A stretch of DNA of 35,287 nucleotides from Patescibacteria group bacterium. GTDB lineage: Bacteria; Patescibacteriota; Minisyncoccia; Phycocordibacterales; UBA918. Every line of letters begins with the position of its first letter. Positions within the stretch are counted from its first letter, which is position 1. Position numbers and translations under genes: made by a program. The stretch lies in the NCBI GenBank assembly GCA_018608435.1, contig JABAZV010000018.1, forward strand, positions 1 through 35,287, given 5' to 3'. This document shows positions 18,930 to 27,330 of this stretch, in pieces. The notes beneath the pieces are model-generated. The model ran no database searches and was not told the DNA's origin. It saw only the letters and a list, made by a program, of their open reading frames with translations.

Positions 18930-19814
18930 TTAAAAATCCTTCATCGACCAGAGTTTGCCGGTTGCGGGTGAGAAGCGGGCGGCTGTGAAACTCTCGGTTT
19001 TAGCAAGGTGAGCGAGTTCGTCTTCGTTTATCATCAGAGCTGCAGTGGCAAAAGCATCAGCGTCGCGCGCGGTGGGGGATTTTATAAACGATGCGATGCG
19101 CGGAACGTTTTTGTCGGTAACAATATGAGTAAATGTTTTGTCATTAGATTGCCACACGCGCTTGAATGGACTGGAGGCAGCGAAGCCTTGACTGAGCAAC
19201 GTTGTGCGATGAATGGCGTGTCTTGGTTTGGTTGGGTGTTCGAGATAAACTTCGATGGGTTCGTCATGGTCGCTGGTGGCAAAAAGATCGCCGCCACCAT
19301 TTATGAGGAAATACTTGAAATCGTATTTTGATTGTAAAATTTCTGCCAGCTCGTCGATCAGATAACCCTTACCAAAACCACCAATGTCGACATTGCCGTG
19401 AGCAACCTCAATCATATCGTCGCTGATTGAAAGGTCTGTTACAGGGTTGCCAGCAGTCAGTGCCTCAGGCCCATTTGGAGTGAAGGAATAGTCGGCGTCG
19501 TATCCTCTTGCGTCCAAAATATGGCCTGTTAAAAGGTTGAAATGAGTGTTTGTGCGCAGGTAAAGCTGCTTCCCGTAGGTGAGTAATGAAACCAAAGAGG
19601 CAGTTGGATTTACCAAACTCCTTGCTTGATTCAAAACAGAGATTTGTGAATCAGGTAAGAAGCGTGAGTAGTCAGATTCAAATTTGTTAGCAAAGGCTTC
19701 TAGTTCAGTAAAGACTCCTTCCAAGTCTTTGTCGGAAGATTCATCAAAAACCGTTATCCACCACTTGGTGCCAAGAGCTTCAAATTCTTTTGTTTGTTTA
19801 AGGTTTGGTGGCAT
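18930..19814 (-). CDS. apbE: FAD:protein FMN transferase (ApbE family)
   Basis: NVDIGGFGKGYLIDELAEIL, FLINGGGDLFATSD, TARDADAFATAAL. Confidence 0.88.
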   Translation of the reverse strand: MPPNLKQTKEFEALGTKWWITVFDESSDKDLEGVFTELEAFANKFESDYSRFLPDSQISVLNQARSLVNPTASLVSLLTYGKQLYLRTNTHFNLLTGHILDARGYDADYSFTPNGPEALTAGNPVTDLSISDDMIEVAHGNVDIGGFGKGYLIDELAEILQSKYDFKYFLINGGGDLFATSDHDEPIEVYLEHPTKPRHAIHRTTLLSQGFAASSPFKRVWQSNDKTFTHIVTDKNVPRIASFIKSPTARDADAFATAALMINEDELAHLAKTESFTAARFSPATGKLWSMKDF

Positions 19815-19869
19815 TATTTTTGTGCTGCTTTAAACAACTGTTAACGGCGCACAATTACTCGCTACGTTT

Positions 19870-20463
19870 TTATACCTCGGCTTGTTCCTGAATTCCTTTA
19901 AGGGCAGTGTTGAAAGCGTTAGTTGTAAGTGAAGCTCCTGCCACGCGAGATAATTCTAGGTCTTCGAGTTCTTTTCCTAGAACAAAACCTTTGTATGTCA
20001 TGTCAAAACGATTAACATTAGCATCAGCTGCTCCTTTTTCATCGTACACAATATCTACAGCAGCGATTGTGCCGTCTTCTACCGTCATCGATACATTTAG
20101 TGTGTAGGTGTTGTTGCCAGGTGTTCGGTAGGATGATGTTTCTTTGTAAGTAACGGCAGACGCTTCTTTGGCTACGGCTACTTCTGGTGTGGTAACTACT
20201 ACAGGTTCTTCAGAAGTAATTTCTTGCGCTGGCGCAGGCTCATTATCAGCTATCTCTATCTCTTCTTCCAGCACCACTTCTTCAACAGTAACTTGATCAG
20301 ATGAATTTGTTTCAACTGCCACTTCTACAACCTCTGGTTGCATTTCTGACGTTTCATTTTCTTGCTTTATTACAACAGATTCATCGTTTATGGGTGTTGA
20401 TTTGTATAGAGTGAAACCAACTCCAACCAGAACAAGTGCCAAAGCAGCGATAATGTACGGCAT
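19870..20463 (-). CDS. Membrane-anchored FMN-binding domain protein (RnfG/NqrC-like)
   Basis: N-terminal TM MPYIIAALALVLVGVGFTLY, acidic linker, FMN-binding domain ending LSRVAGASLTTNAFNTALKGI. Confidence 0.8.
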   Translation of the reverse strand: MPYIIAALALVLVGVGFTLYKSTPINDESVVIKQENETSEMQPEVVEVAVETNSSDQVTVEEVVLEEEIEIADNEPAPAQEITSEEPVVVTTPEVAVAKEASAVTYKETSSYRTPGNNTYTLNVSMTVEDGTIAAVDIVYDEKGAADANVNRFDMTYKGFVLGKELEDLELSRVAGASLTTNAFNTALKGIQEQAEV

Positions 20464-20560
20464 AAATGATCAAGAATGTTGTTTATAATAATGCTTATCT
20501 TGATTTACAATGATATAGTAAGAATGCTTTTTTGCAAGCAACCATTTAATTATAGTTTCT

Positions 20561-22135
20561 ATGCCCAATATGATTTTAAAGCCATTTCATGCAGTGCAGA
20601 ATACAGTTGATAGTATTTCCATGTACCGTTTAGTTTCGGGTACGCTGCTTGGCTTGGCCGCACTCTCTATCGGGGCTGGCTTCTTTAATTTATTGGTGCA
20701 TAGCGGCTTGTCTCAGATTTTTAGCTTATCACTGGCTCTGATTACAGCTCTTTCCACTAATTGGTTTATTGCAACTGTCACAAAAATTTCTGTCAATCAC
20801 GAGTCAGCTGTGATTACAGCGCTGATAATGTTTTTTCTTATTATGCCCCAAGGAAATGTTTTAGATACTTGGCCGCTTGCTTTGGCGACGGCAATTGCTG
20901 TTTTGTCGAAGTTTATTCTTGTTTACAAAAAACAACATCTTTTTAATCCGGCAGCATTTGGTCTGGCAGCGCTTGGTTTTGCTGGAATACATGCGTCGAG
21001 TTGGTGGGTGGCTAATCCAATATTGTTTATCCCGCTTCTTATGGGTGGAATATTGGTGGTTATGAAAGTGCGAAAGTGGCCGATGATTCTGTCTTTTGTC
21101 GCCGCCAGCTTCGTTCTGTATATCGTTGATGTGTTTGCCTATGGTGATCCGCTTGCTCCTGCTGTTCCAATTTTCTTTATTTCATGGCCAATACTATTCT
21201 TGGTGTTTTACATGCTAACAGAACCTTTTACTACTCCAGCTATGAAAAATCAGCAAATCCTCTACGCGACAATAGTGGCTTTCTTGGCCATGTCTCCTTT
21301 AGCTTCAACTTTTTTCTCTTTCACACCGGAGCTTGCACTAGTTATGGCTAGTGCAGTTATGTTGCCAGCACGGTTGAGTCAAAAACTATTTTTGTCTTAC
21401 GAGAGCAAGCGACTGATAGCGAAGGATGTCTACGAATTTGTTTTCAAAAAGCCTGAAGGCTTCACATTTAGAGCTGGTCAGTATTTGGAATGGATGCTGC
21501 CGCAAGAGTCAGCTGATAAGAGGGGAATTCGTCGCTACTTCAGTATTGCGTCGGCGCCGACCGAGAAAAACATTATGATGGCTTGCAAAATACATGCCAA
21601 AGGAAGTTCGTATAAAAAAGCTCTGATGCAGCTAGATGTTGGCGACAAAATTATTGCCAGTCAGTTGGCTGGAGACTTTGTTATAGAAGAAGCTGAAGAT
21701 AAGCTCGGTTTTATTGCAGGTGGAATTGGCATAACTCCTTTCAGAAGCCAGATCAAAGATATGGTAGACACCGGCAAAATGCATGACACAAAATTGCTGT
21801 ACTGTGTTAATGAAATTTCTGAGTTGGCCTACGAAGCAGAGTTTGAGTCAGCAATAGCCAGACAGCTTCCGCTAGAGATGATCGCCGTAATAGCTAAGGC
21901 GAAAGAGAATGATGCTGAAAGTGCTTCTGCAAAGAAACATTCACCACTTGAAGTATCAGCCGAGCAGGGATTTATTACTCTTGAAATGATCAGTCGGCGC
22001 GTGCCAGACTTCCTTGAACGCACTTGGTACATTTCAGGTCCGCCACCAATGGTGAGTGCTTACAGGAGATTGCTAAAAAAAGCCGGCGTACCAGGCAAAC
22101 AAATCAAAACAGATTTCTTCCCAGGAGCGACTTAG
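20561..22135 (+). CDS. NqrB/RnfD-like membrane domain fused to ferredoxin-NADP reductase-type (NqrF-like) domain
   Basis: N-term: KKQHLFNPAAFGLAALGF...SSWWVANP; C-term: FRAGQYLEWMLP, RRYFSIASAP, GFIAGGIGITPFRSQI, WYISGPPPMV. Confidence 0.88.
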   Translation: MPNMILKPFHAVQNTVDSISMYRLVSGTLLGLAALSIGAGFFNLLVHSGLSQIFSLSLALITALSTNWFIATVTKISVNHESAVITALIMFFLIMPQGNVLDTWPLALATAIAVLSKFILVYKKQHLFNPAAFGLAALGFAGIHASSWWVANPILFIPLLMGGILVVMKVRKWPMILSFVAASFVLYIVDVFAYGDPLAPAVPIFFISWPILFLVFYMLTEPFTTPAMKNQQILYATIVAFLAMSPLASTFFSFTPELALVMASAVMLPARLSQKLFLSYESKRLIAKDVYEFVFKKPEGFTFRAGQYLEWMLPQESADKRGIRRYFSIASAPTEKNIMMACKIHAKGSSYKKALMQLDVGDKIIASQLAGDFVIEEAEDKLGFIAGGIGITPFRSQIKDMVDTGKMHDTKLLYCVNEISELAYEAEFESAIARQLPLEMIAVIAKAKENDAESASAKKHSPLEVSAEQGFITLEMISRRVPDFLERTWYISGPPPMVSAYRRLLKKAGVPGKQIKTDFFPGAT

Positions 22136-22170
22136 TTCTCGTGTACACAAAGCGTCGAGTTACAGTCTTG

Positions 22171-22833
22171 TTACCAATCAATTTTCTTCAATCCTTTTGC
22201 TTTCAGGTACATATTGGTTTTACTGAAGTGTTTACAGCCAAAAAATCCGGCATAGGCAGAAAGCGGTGAAGGGTGGGGGGATTCGAGTATCAAGTGCTTG
22301 TCGTTGTCTATAAGCGCCGCTTTACTGCGGGCAAAATTTCCCCAGAGCAAGAAAACGACATTTTCTTTTTGGTCTGAAATGGCTTTTATTGCTGCATCGG
22401 TGAATTGTTCCCAGCCTAGTTTTTGGTGACTACCAGCGTTTCCTTCTTCCACTGTTAAGGTTGAGTTTAGTAGCAATACTCCTTGCTTGGCCCAGTATTT
22501 TAGATTTCCGCTATCTGTAATATTTTTGCCAACATCTGTATTAATTTCCTTGTAAATGTTTCTAAGCGATGGCGGAATTTTTACTCCGTCTTCTACCGAA
22601 AAAGCGAGTCCGTGTGCTTGTCCTTTTCCGTGGTAAGGATCTTGACCAAGAATGACAACTTTGACTTCAGCAAAAGGGCAGAGCGAGAAAGCATTGAATA
22701 TATTCTCTTTGGCAGGGAAGACGGTTTTCTCTTTGTAAGCCAGCTCAACTTTTTTGGTTAAGTCTGTAAAGTAACCTTTCCCCATTTCTTCCTGCAGAAT
22801 GGTTTTCCACGACTTTTCTATCTCGCTGATCAT
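22171..22833 (-). CDS. ung: Uracil-DNA glycosylase (family 1)
   Basis: VVILGQDPYHGKGQAHGLAFSV, PPSLRNIYKEI, ESPHPSPLSAYAGFFGCKHFS. Confidence 0.95.
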   Translation of the reverse strand: MISEIEKSWKTILQEEMGKGYFTDLTKKVELAYKEKTVFPAKENIFNAFSLCPFAEVKVVILGQDPYHGKGQAHGLAFSVEDGVKIPPSLRNIYKEINTDVGKNITDSGNLKYWAKQGVLLLNSTLTVEEGNAGSHQKLGWEQFTDAAIKAISDQKENVVFLLWGNFARSKAALIDNDKHLILESPHPSPLSAYAGFFGCKHFSKTNMYLKAKGLKKIDW

Positions 22834-22864
22834 TCAGGCGATTATATCAGGTAGACTTAATAAT

Positions 22865-23104
22865 ATGAAGGATTCACGATTTCGTAGTGTTGTAAAAGGT
22901 TTGACATGGCGTGTAATTGCTTCTGGTACGACGATGAGCGTGGCTTATTTTCTGACGGGAGACATGCATATTGTGATGGCGACTGGTGCGATTGATGTGG
23001 TCGCAAAGCTACTCTTTTATTACGGACACGAGCGGTTGTGGGGAAGGGTGGCTTGGGGGCGAGCGGCGATGCCTGTTGGCAAGAAGAATCAAAAGAAGCG
23101 GTGA
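22865..23104 (+). CDS. DUF2061 family membrane protein
   Basis: SVVKGLTWRVIASGTTMSVAYFLTGD...ATGAIDVVAKLLFYYGHERLW. Confidence 0.8.
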   Translation: MKDSRFRSVVKGLTWRVIASGTTMSVAYFLTGDMHIVMATGAIDVVAKLLFYYGHERLWGRVAWGRAAMPVGKKNQKKR

Positions 23105-23127
23105 CTGCTTAGTTGGTGCGGGTAGTG

Positions 23128-23168
23128 AAAGAAGAAGGGCGGGAGCTTCGCTCCCGCCCTTCTTCTTT
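23128..23168. terminator. 19-bp inverted repeat, bidirectional terminator
   Basis: AAAGAAGAAGGGCGGGAGC-TTC-GCTCCCGCCCTTCTTCTTT between convergent DUF2061 and mutM genes. Confidence 0.85.
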
Positions 23169-23170
23169 TG

Positions 23171-24034
23171 TCACTTCTGACACCCTGGACAATAATGCGT
23201 CCCGCGTCCAGCACAGCGTATTTTCTTAATTGTCTCACCACAGCGCGAGCAGGCTGTTCCTTGTTGTCCAAATACTTTGAGGTAATCAGTAAAGTTTCCA
23301 TTTTCTCCTCCTGTGTCTTTGAAGTGTTGAAAAGTCGTGCCACCAACAGCGATAGATTCTTTCATGACATCTGAGGCGGCGCCACAAAGTGCTTTTGCTT
23401 CGCTCTTTGTAACACGTTTGGCTTGTCGTGTCGGGCGCACGCCAGCTCGCCATAAAGCCTCGTCAACATAAATGTTGCCTAAGCCAGCAACAAATTTTTG
23501 ATCCAACAAAGCCGCTTTAACCGGAGTCCTGCGCAAACGCAGTTTACGGCCAAATTCTTCACAGTCAAAATCATCTGCAATCGGTTCTGGTCCGAAACGT
23601 TTTTTTGCTTCTAACATTGTAGCTTTGTTTACGGCCTTAACGTAGCCAAATATCCGCATGTCGTTGAAGTACAAAGTGCCTCGGTCGTTAAAGTGAAAGG
23701 CGATTCGCGTATGCTTGGTTGGCAAGTCCATGTCCGCTGCGGTCATGCTGTGTCCGCCGCCAATTACGTCAGAATCGCTGCCAACATAAAAGAATTGTCC
23801 GGTCATTTTTAAGTGAGCGAGTAAAAACAAGTCTTCGTTTGGAGTGAAGCAGAAAATCATGAGTTTCCCAATACGGTCAATATTAGAGATTGTTTGTCCA
23901 CTCAACTTTTCTTCTATTTCACTGTCGTCTCCCGCAGACTTACTATGAAAAACCTCGACCGAATCAATGGTTTGTCCAACTACTTTGCGCAGCAGCTGAA
24001 TGCGCACGGTTTCTACTTCTGGGAGTTCAGGCAT
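23171..24034 (-). CDS. mutM: Formamidopyrimidine-DNA glycosylase
   Basis: MPELPEVETVR N terminus and C-terminal zinc finger CSRCGETIKKIRCAGRGTHYCPGCQK. Confidence 0.96.
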   Translation of the reverse strand: MPELPEVETVRIQLLRKVVGQTIDSVEVFHSKSAGDDSEIEEKLSGQTISNIDRIGKLMIFCFTPNEDLFLLAHLKMTGQFFYVGSDSDVIGGGHSMTAADMDLPTKHTRIAFHFNDRGTLYFNDMRIFGYVKAVNKATMLEAKKRFGPEPIADDFDCEEFGRKLRLRRTPVKAALLDQKFVAGLGNIYVDEALWRAGVRPTRQAKRVTKSEAKALCGAASDVMKESIAVGGTTFQHFKDTGGENGNFTDYLKVFGQQGTACSRCGETIKKIRCAGRGTHYCPGCQK

Positions 24035-24353
24035 TTAATTTGTTTTTATTATTAGTTATGTCAGCGTGAATTTCGGCATGACAATTGGCGCAAACCAAGA
24101 TACATTTATCAATTTCTTTTTGCATCTTTTCCCATGAACGAGTCATGCCGCGTGTTGATAATCCGAAGTCTTTTTGCGAAGGATCTTTGTGGTGAAAGGA
24201 AAGTGCGCCAATGCATTTTTTGTAACCACAGACCCGGCACTTCCCGCCGCCATAATCCACTGCTTTTTGTCGTAACGTTTTGCGTCTTTTGGCAACAGCC
24301 CTTTTTAAATATTCGGCACGATCAGCATAAGTGCGAGTGTCTTTCTTTGGCAT
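24027..24353 (-). CDS. HNH endonuclease family protein
   Basis: CRVCGYKKCIGALSFHHKDPSQKDFG...CILVCANCHAEIHAD; start at MPKKDTR preferred over ORF start 24371. Confidence 0.8.
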   Translation of the reverse strand: MPKKDTRTYADRAEYLKRAVAKRRKTLRQKAVDYGGGKCRVCGYKKCIGALSFHHKDPSQKDFGLSTRGMTRSWEKMQKEIDKCILVCANCHAEIHADITNNKNKLNA

Positions 24354-24496
24354 ACACATGCAGTATACCATGTTAGTGACAGGGTTGTAACTTGCGCAAA
24401 AATCTGTAAAATAGCTACTACTTGTATCACGTTGTAGTGATCAGGTACGGATTGCAAATAAAAATGAGATATACTCTTTTTATTTGAATCCTCCAT

Positions 24497-24912
24497 TCCG
24501 CGGTAGCTCAGCGGTAGAGCATCCGGCTGTAACATTGAACATTGTTCGTTCTAAATAGCAGCCTCCCGTAGTAATGCGGGTTGCAAATGAGGTGAATTGT
24601 CTAGTTTGTTTACAAATTAGAGGCTGTCATGGCTAGTCCATTTCAGTACTGGAAACCCTAACAAGCATTCGTGCGTTGAGGGCAATCAGCAGCCAAGCCC
24701 TGTATTGTTTATTCAAGTTTTGGTTTGAATAAAACGCGCAGGGAAGGTTCAGAGACTATCCCTTTTGGGAGTAGGGCAGGTAACTGTTCGAAGCGCCTCA
24801 CACCCAGATTTCTTATTTATAAGTGATTTGGGTGATGATATAGTCCACCCCTTGGAGAAATCCTTGGATACGTGTAACCGGCAGGTCACAGGTTCGAATC
24901 CTGTCCGCGGAG
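24497..24912 (+). tRNA. tRNA-Asn(GTT) interrupted by a group I intron; exons 24497-24530 and 24875-24912
   Basis: Spliced: TCCGCGGTAGCTCAGCGGTAGAGCATCCGGCTGT^TAACCGGCAGGTCACAGGTTCGAATCCTGTCCGCGGAG; 7-bp acceptor, ACAGG/CCTGT T-stem, 7-nt anticodon loop CTGTTAA. CCA not encoded. Confidence 0.92.
24531..24874 (+). ncRNA. Group I self-splicing intron (344 nt, no obvious ORF)
   Basis: P1: exon GGCUGU pairs with IGS GCAGCC giving U.G at the 5' splice site; R element GTTCAGAGACTAT (24747-24759); S element GATATAGTCC (about 24837-24846) forming P7; Q-like GGCAATCAGCAGCCAAGCC; terminal G. Confidence 0.92.
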
Positions 24913-25036
24913 CATATTACAAAGTGAAGCATTTACAGGGGTCCTTGCAATCAAATTGTAGGGACTTTTGTATTGTAAACTAACGATATTTCGGTTGAGG
25001 AGGGTAGAGTTCGATAGTGATTCTGAGAGCTTTCAT

Positions 25037-25066
25037 AAAAATATCCTTATTTATAAGGGTATTTTT
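25037..25066. terminator. AT-rich hairpin downstream of tRNA-Asn
   Basis: AAAAATATCCTTAT-TT-ATAAGGGTATTTTT. Confidence 0.5.
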
Positions 25067-25318
25067 ATTAAGTGACTTTATTACTCCTCCTTTTTTCTAA
25101 TCCATCTAGCGGAATTAATCACAAATCTCCACAAAAGTGTTTGAGAAACGGAGGTCTATATTTCACAACCTCTTGGTAAAGGTCTAAATATTAAAATTAC
25201 ATGAGTCTATTGACATATTGTGTACAAAAGTGTTTTATAGATATGCCTGCACGTACTCTTCCGAGATGACTGTGTAGAAGTTCTTGTGAAAAACATTCAA
25301 CCTTATGAGGTAACAATT

Positions 25319-25831
25319 ATGAACGTACGTTCAAATCTGAAGATACGCGAAAGCGAATTTGATCTTTCTGGTAAAGTAATCGCGTATGAGAACGCTGAAT
25401 TCATCGAGCGTCTCAAGGTTAAGCTTGACTTGGGTCATGAAACAGCAGAGCAGCTGTTCTCTGACTTGAAGCAGTTTCTCTACTTGTGCGGTACTAGACC
25501 AGGCATCTGTAGTCCGACCGACCGTATCGATGCAGCCTGGCACGAGTTTGTTCTCTACACCGAAGACTATGCAACTTTCTGCGATATTATGTTCGGTCGG
25601 TTCATTCACCATGTGCCGCCAACCTATCTCTCTGACGAGAAGCGTACTAAAGGTAAGACTTGGCGCACTTATCAAGTTGCACTCGATATCTTCGGTGAAC
25701 TTAGTTCAAACTGGAATGTTCCCGAACATATGCGTCCACAACGTGGTGCAAAACCCGACAATGTTGAACTTATCGAGTTCGATAACTGCGGCAATTCCTG
25801 CGGCTGTGGACCAGCATGTAACAGCGACTGA
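25319..25831 (+). CDS. GRDP-like (DxAWHxFVLYTxxY...FIHHVP) protein with Cys-rich C-terminal tail
   Basis: IDAAWHEFVLYTEDYATFCDIMFGRFIHHVPP; C terminus CGNSCGCGPACNSD; SD GAGGT upstream of ATG. Confidence 0.65.
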   Translation: MNVRSNLKIRESEFDLSGKVIAYENAEFIERLKVKLDLGHETAEQLFSDLKQFLYLCGTRPGICSPTDRIDAAWHEFVLYTEDYATFCDIMFGRFIHHVPPTYLSDEKRTKGKTWRTYQVALDIFGELSSNWNVPEHMRPQRGAKPDNVELIEFDNCGNSCGCGPACNSD

Positions 25832-25853
25832 CGTTCTGCTGTGAAGTAGTAAT

Positions 25854-25879
25854 AAAGGTGGATCTTCGGATCCGCCTTT
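25854..25879 (+). terminator. Hairpin with TTCG tetraloop
   Basis: AAAGGTGGATC-TTCG-GATCCGCCTTT followed by CTTT. Confidence 0.75.
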
Positions 25880-25901
25880 CTTTAAAATACTGGAGGTTGA
25901 C

Positions 25902-26498
25902 ATGAACAGAGTTTTTATTGATAAGATTACTGGTCTCTATAATCAGGATCACATTGGAGTGGATACTTTTCTGAATGTGCTTAGTGTTGAAGAATTGTAT
26001 CATTTAGGTGGTGTTTTCAAAACGAATACGGAAAGATTTAAGTCTCTAGATTTCGGTGGTGTAACAAGATGGGACTTGACTGAAGAAGATTTATTCAAGT
26101 ATTCAGAGTTAGAAATTGGTCGTAAAAAATCAAGAACCATCGCTGATACTGTCATTGCTATTGCAGAGGGTAATAAGTTATATCGAGAGAAGTTCAGTGT
26201 TTTGTTTTACCCAAAAGGATCTTCCGGTGTTAAGCCACATCGAGATACTGAACATTCAGTAAATTGCATAGTCATTCTTGTCATTAAAGGAGTTAACTCT
26301 TTTTATGTCGCAAAAGATAAGACACTCGAAGATGTTACTGAATTTTCGACAAAACCTGGAGACGCAATCGTTTTGAGAGGTCCGAGAAGTAGCGAAGATA
26401 CTCTTTCTCGCCCCATACACTACGTCGATCAAGTCGTTGAGCCTCGCTACGTAATGATTTACAGACATATAAATTTAGATGGAATAAATAATAAGTGA
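25902..26498 (+). CDS. Putative 2-oxoglutarate/Fe(II)-dependent oxygenase-like protein
   Basis: HxD (PHRDTEHSVNCIVIL) and distal H...R (RPIHYVDQVVEPRYVMIYR); SD GGAGGT. Confidence 0.55.
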   Translation: MNRVFIDKITGLYNQDHIGVDTFLNVLSVEELYHLGGVFKTNTERFKSLDFGGVTRWDLTEEDLFKYSELEIGRKKSRTIADTVIAIAEGNKLYREKFSVLFYPKGSSGVKPHRDTEHSVNCIVILVIKGVNSFYVAKDKTLEDVTEFSTKPGDAIVLRGPRSSEDTLSRPIHYVDQVVEPRYVMIYRHINLDGINNK

Positions 26499-26515
26499 GA
26501 CTGAATAGTTATTTT

Positions 26516-26538
26516 AAGGCAAGCTCCAAGCTTGCCTT
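26516..26538 (+). terminator. Rho-independent terminator
   Basis: AAGGCAAGCT-CCA-AGCTTGCCTT followed by ATTTCTTTTT. Confidence 0.8.
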
Positions 26539-26568
26539 ATTTCTTTTTATATACATAATATACTTTAT

Positions 26569-27300
26569 ATGATTAAAACCAATCGCTTTACACTCAACCA
26601 CAATGTCTTAGATTATGAAGATGGTACTAATGAGGTGTTGATTCTTGAACCAAGCACTGACAAGGTTGCTGGTGATATTTTATTTCTTCATGGACATCAA
26701 GTTGGTGCGCGTGTGGGGGCATGGGAGGTTCCTCGGTACTTAGGACCGCTTTTGTCTCGAGGGTATAGAATAATTGCCCCTTCGCTTTTAGGGTATGGTA
26801 AAACTTCAGGCGAACCAGATTATTGTGGTCCACTCACCTTGAAACGGTTAGAAGCTACTATAAGAGATTTTGTTGATGGTCCAGTACATGTCATGGGGGC
26901 ATCAAGAGGTGGGACGTTGGCAGTTTTGTTTGCGGAACATTTCTCAGAACTGGCTGCAAGCTGTACTGCAATTGCAGGGGTGTATGACCTAGAGTCAATG
27001 GTGAACCAGACTTCGGACGAGCGAATGAAACAGAATATTATAAACGAGACTGGTGGCACGGTAGATTCTTATAACAAACGTGATCCTAAAAAACTTTGCG
27101 ATAAACTCAAGGCGCCATTGCATATAGTTCATGGATTAAAAGATGAGCAGATACCCGTGTCACAAGCTGAGGACTTTTCCCTCTTTTTACAAGAAAAAAA
27201 TATCAACCAAAAATTGACCATATTAGAGAAGTCCGGACATAAATTATTTTCTGAACGGATTTTTAAGGAAGTGATGATTCCCTTTTTGGAAACAGAATAA
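26569..27300 (+). CDS. Alpha/beta hydrolase
   Basis: ILFLHGHQVGARVGAWE, nucleophile elbow GASRGG, LHIVHGLKDEQIPVSQAE, SGHKLF. Confidence 0.85.
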   Translation: MIKTNRFTLNHNVLDYEDGTNEVLILEPSTDKVAGDILFLHGHQVGARVGAWEVPRYLGPLLSRGYRIIAPSLLGYGKTSGEPDYCGPLTLKRLEATIRDFVDGPVHVMGASRGGTLAVLFAEHFSELAASCTAIAGVYDLESMVNQTSDERMKQNIINETGGTVDSYNKRDPKKLCDKLKAPLHIVHGLKDEQIPVSQAEDFSLFLQEKNINQKLTILEKSGHKLFSERIFKEVMIPFLETE

Positions 27301-27303
27301 AAA

Positions 27304-27325
27304 AAGGGCGACTAGTGTCGCCCTT
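27304..27325. terminator. Bidirectional terminator between convergent genes
   Basis: AAGGGCGAC-TAGT-GTCGCCCTT. Confidence 0.8.
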
Positions 27326-27330
27326 AGGGG

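Noticed and set aside
24765-24983. 72-aa ORF spanning the intron 3' half and tRNA exon
   Set aside because: Overlaps conserved group I intron core and tRNA; not a homing endonuclease motif.
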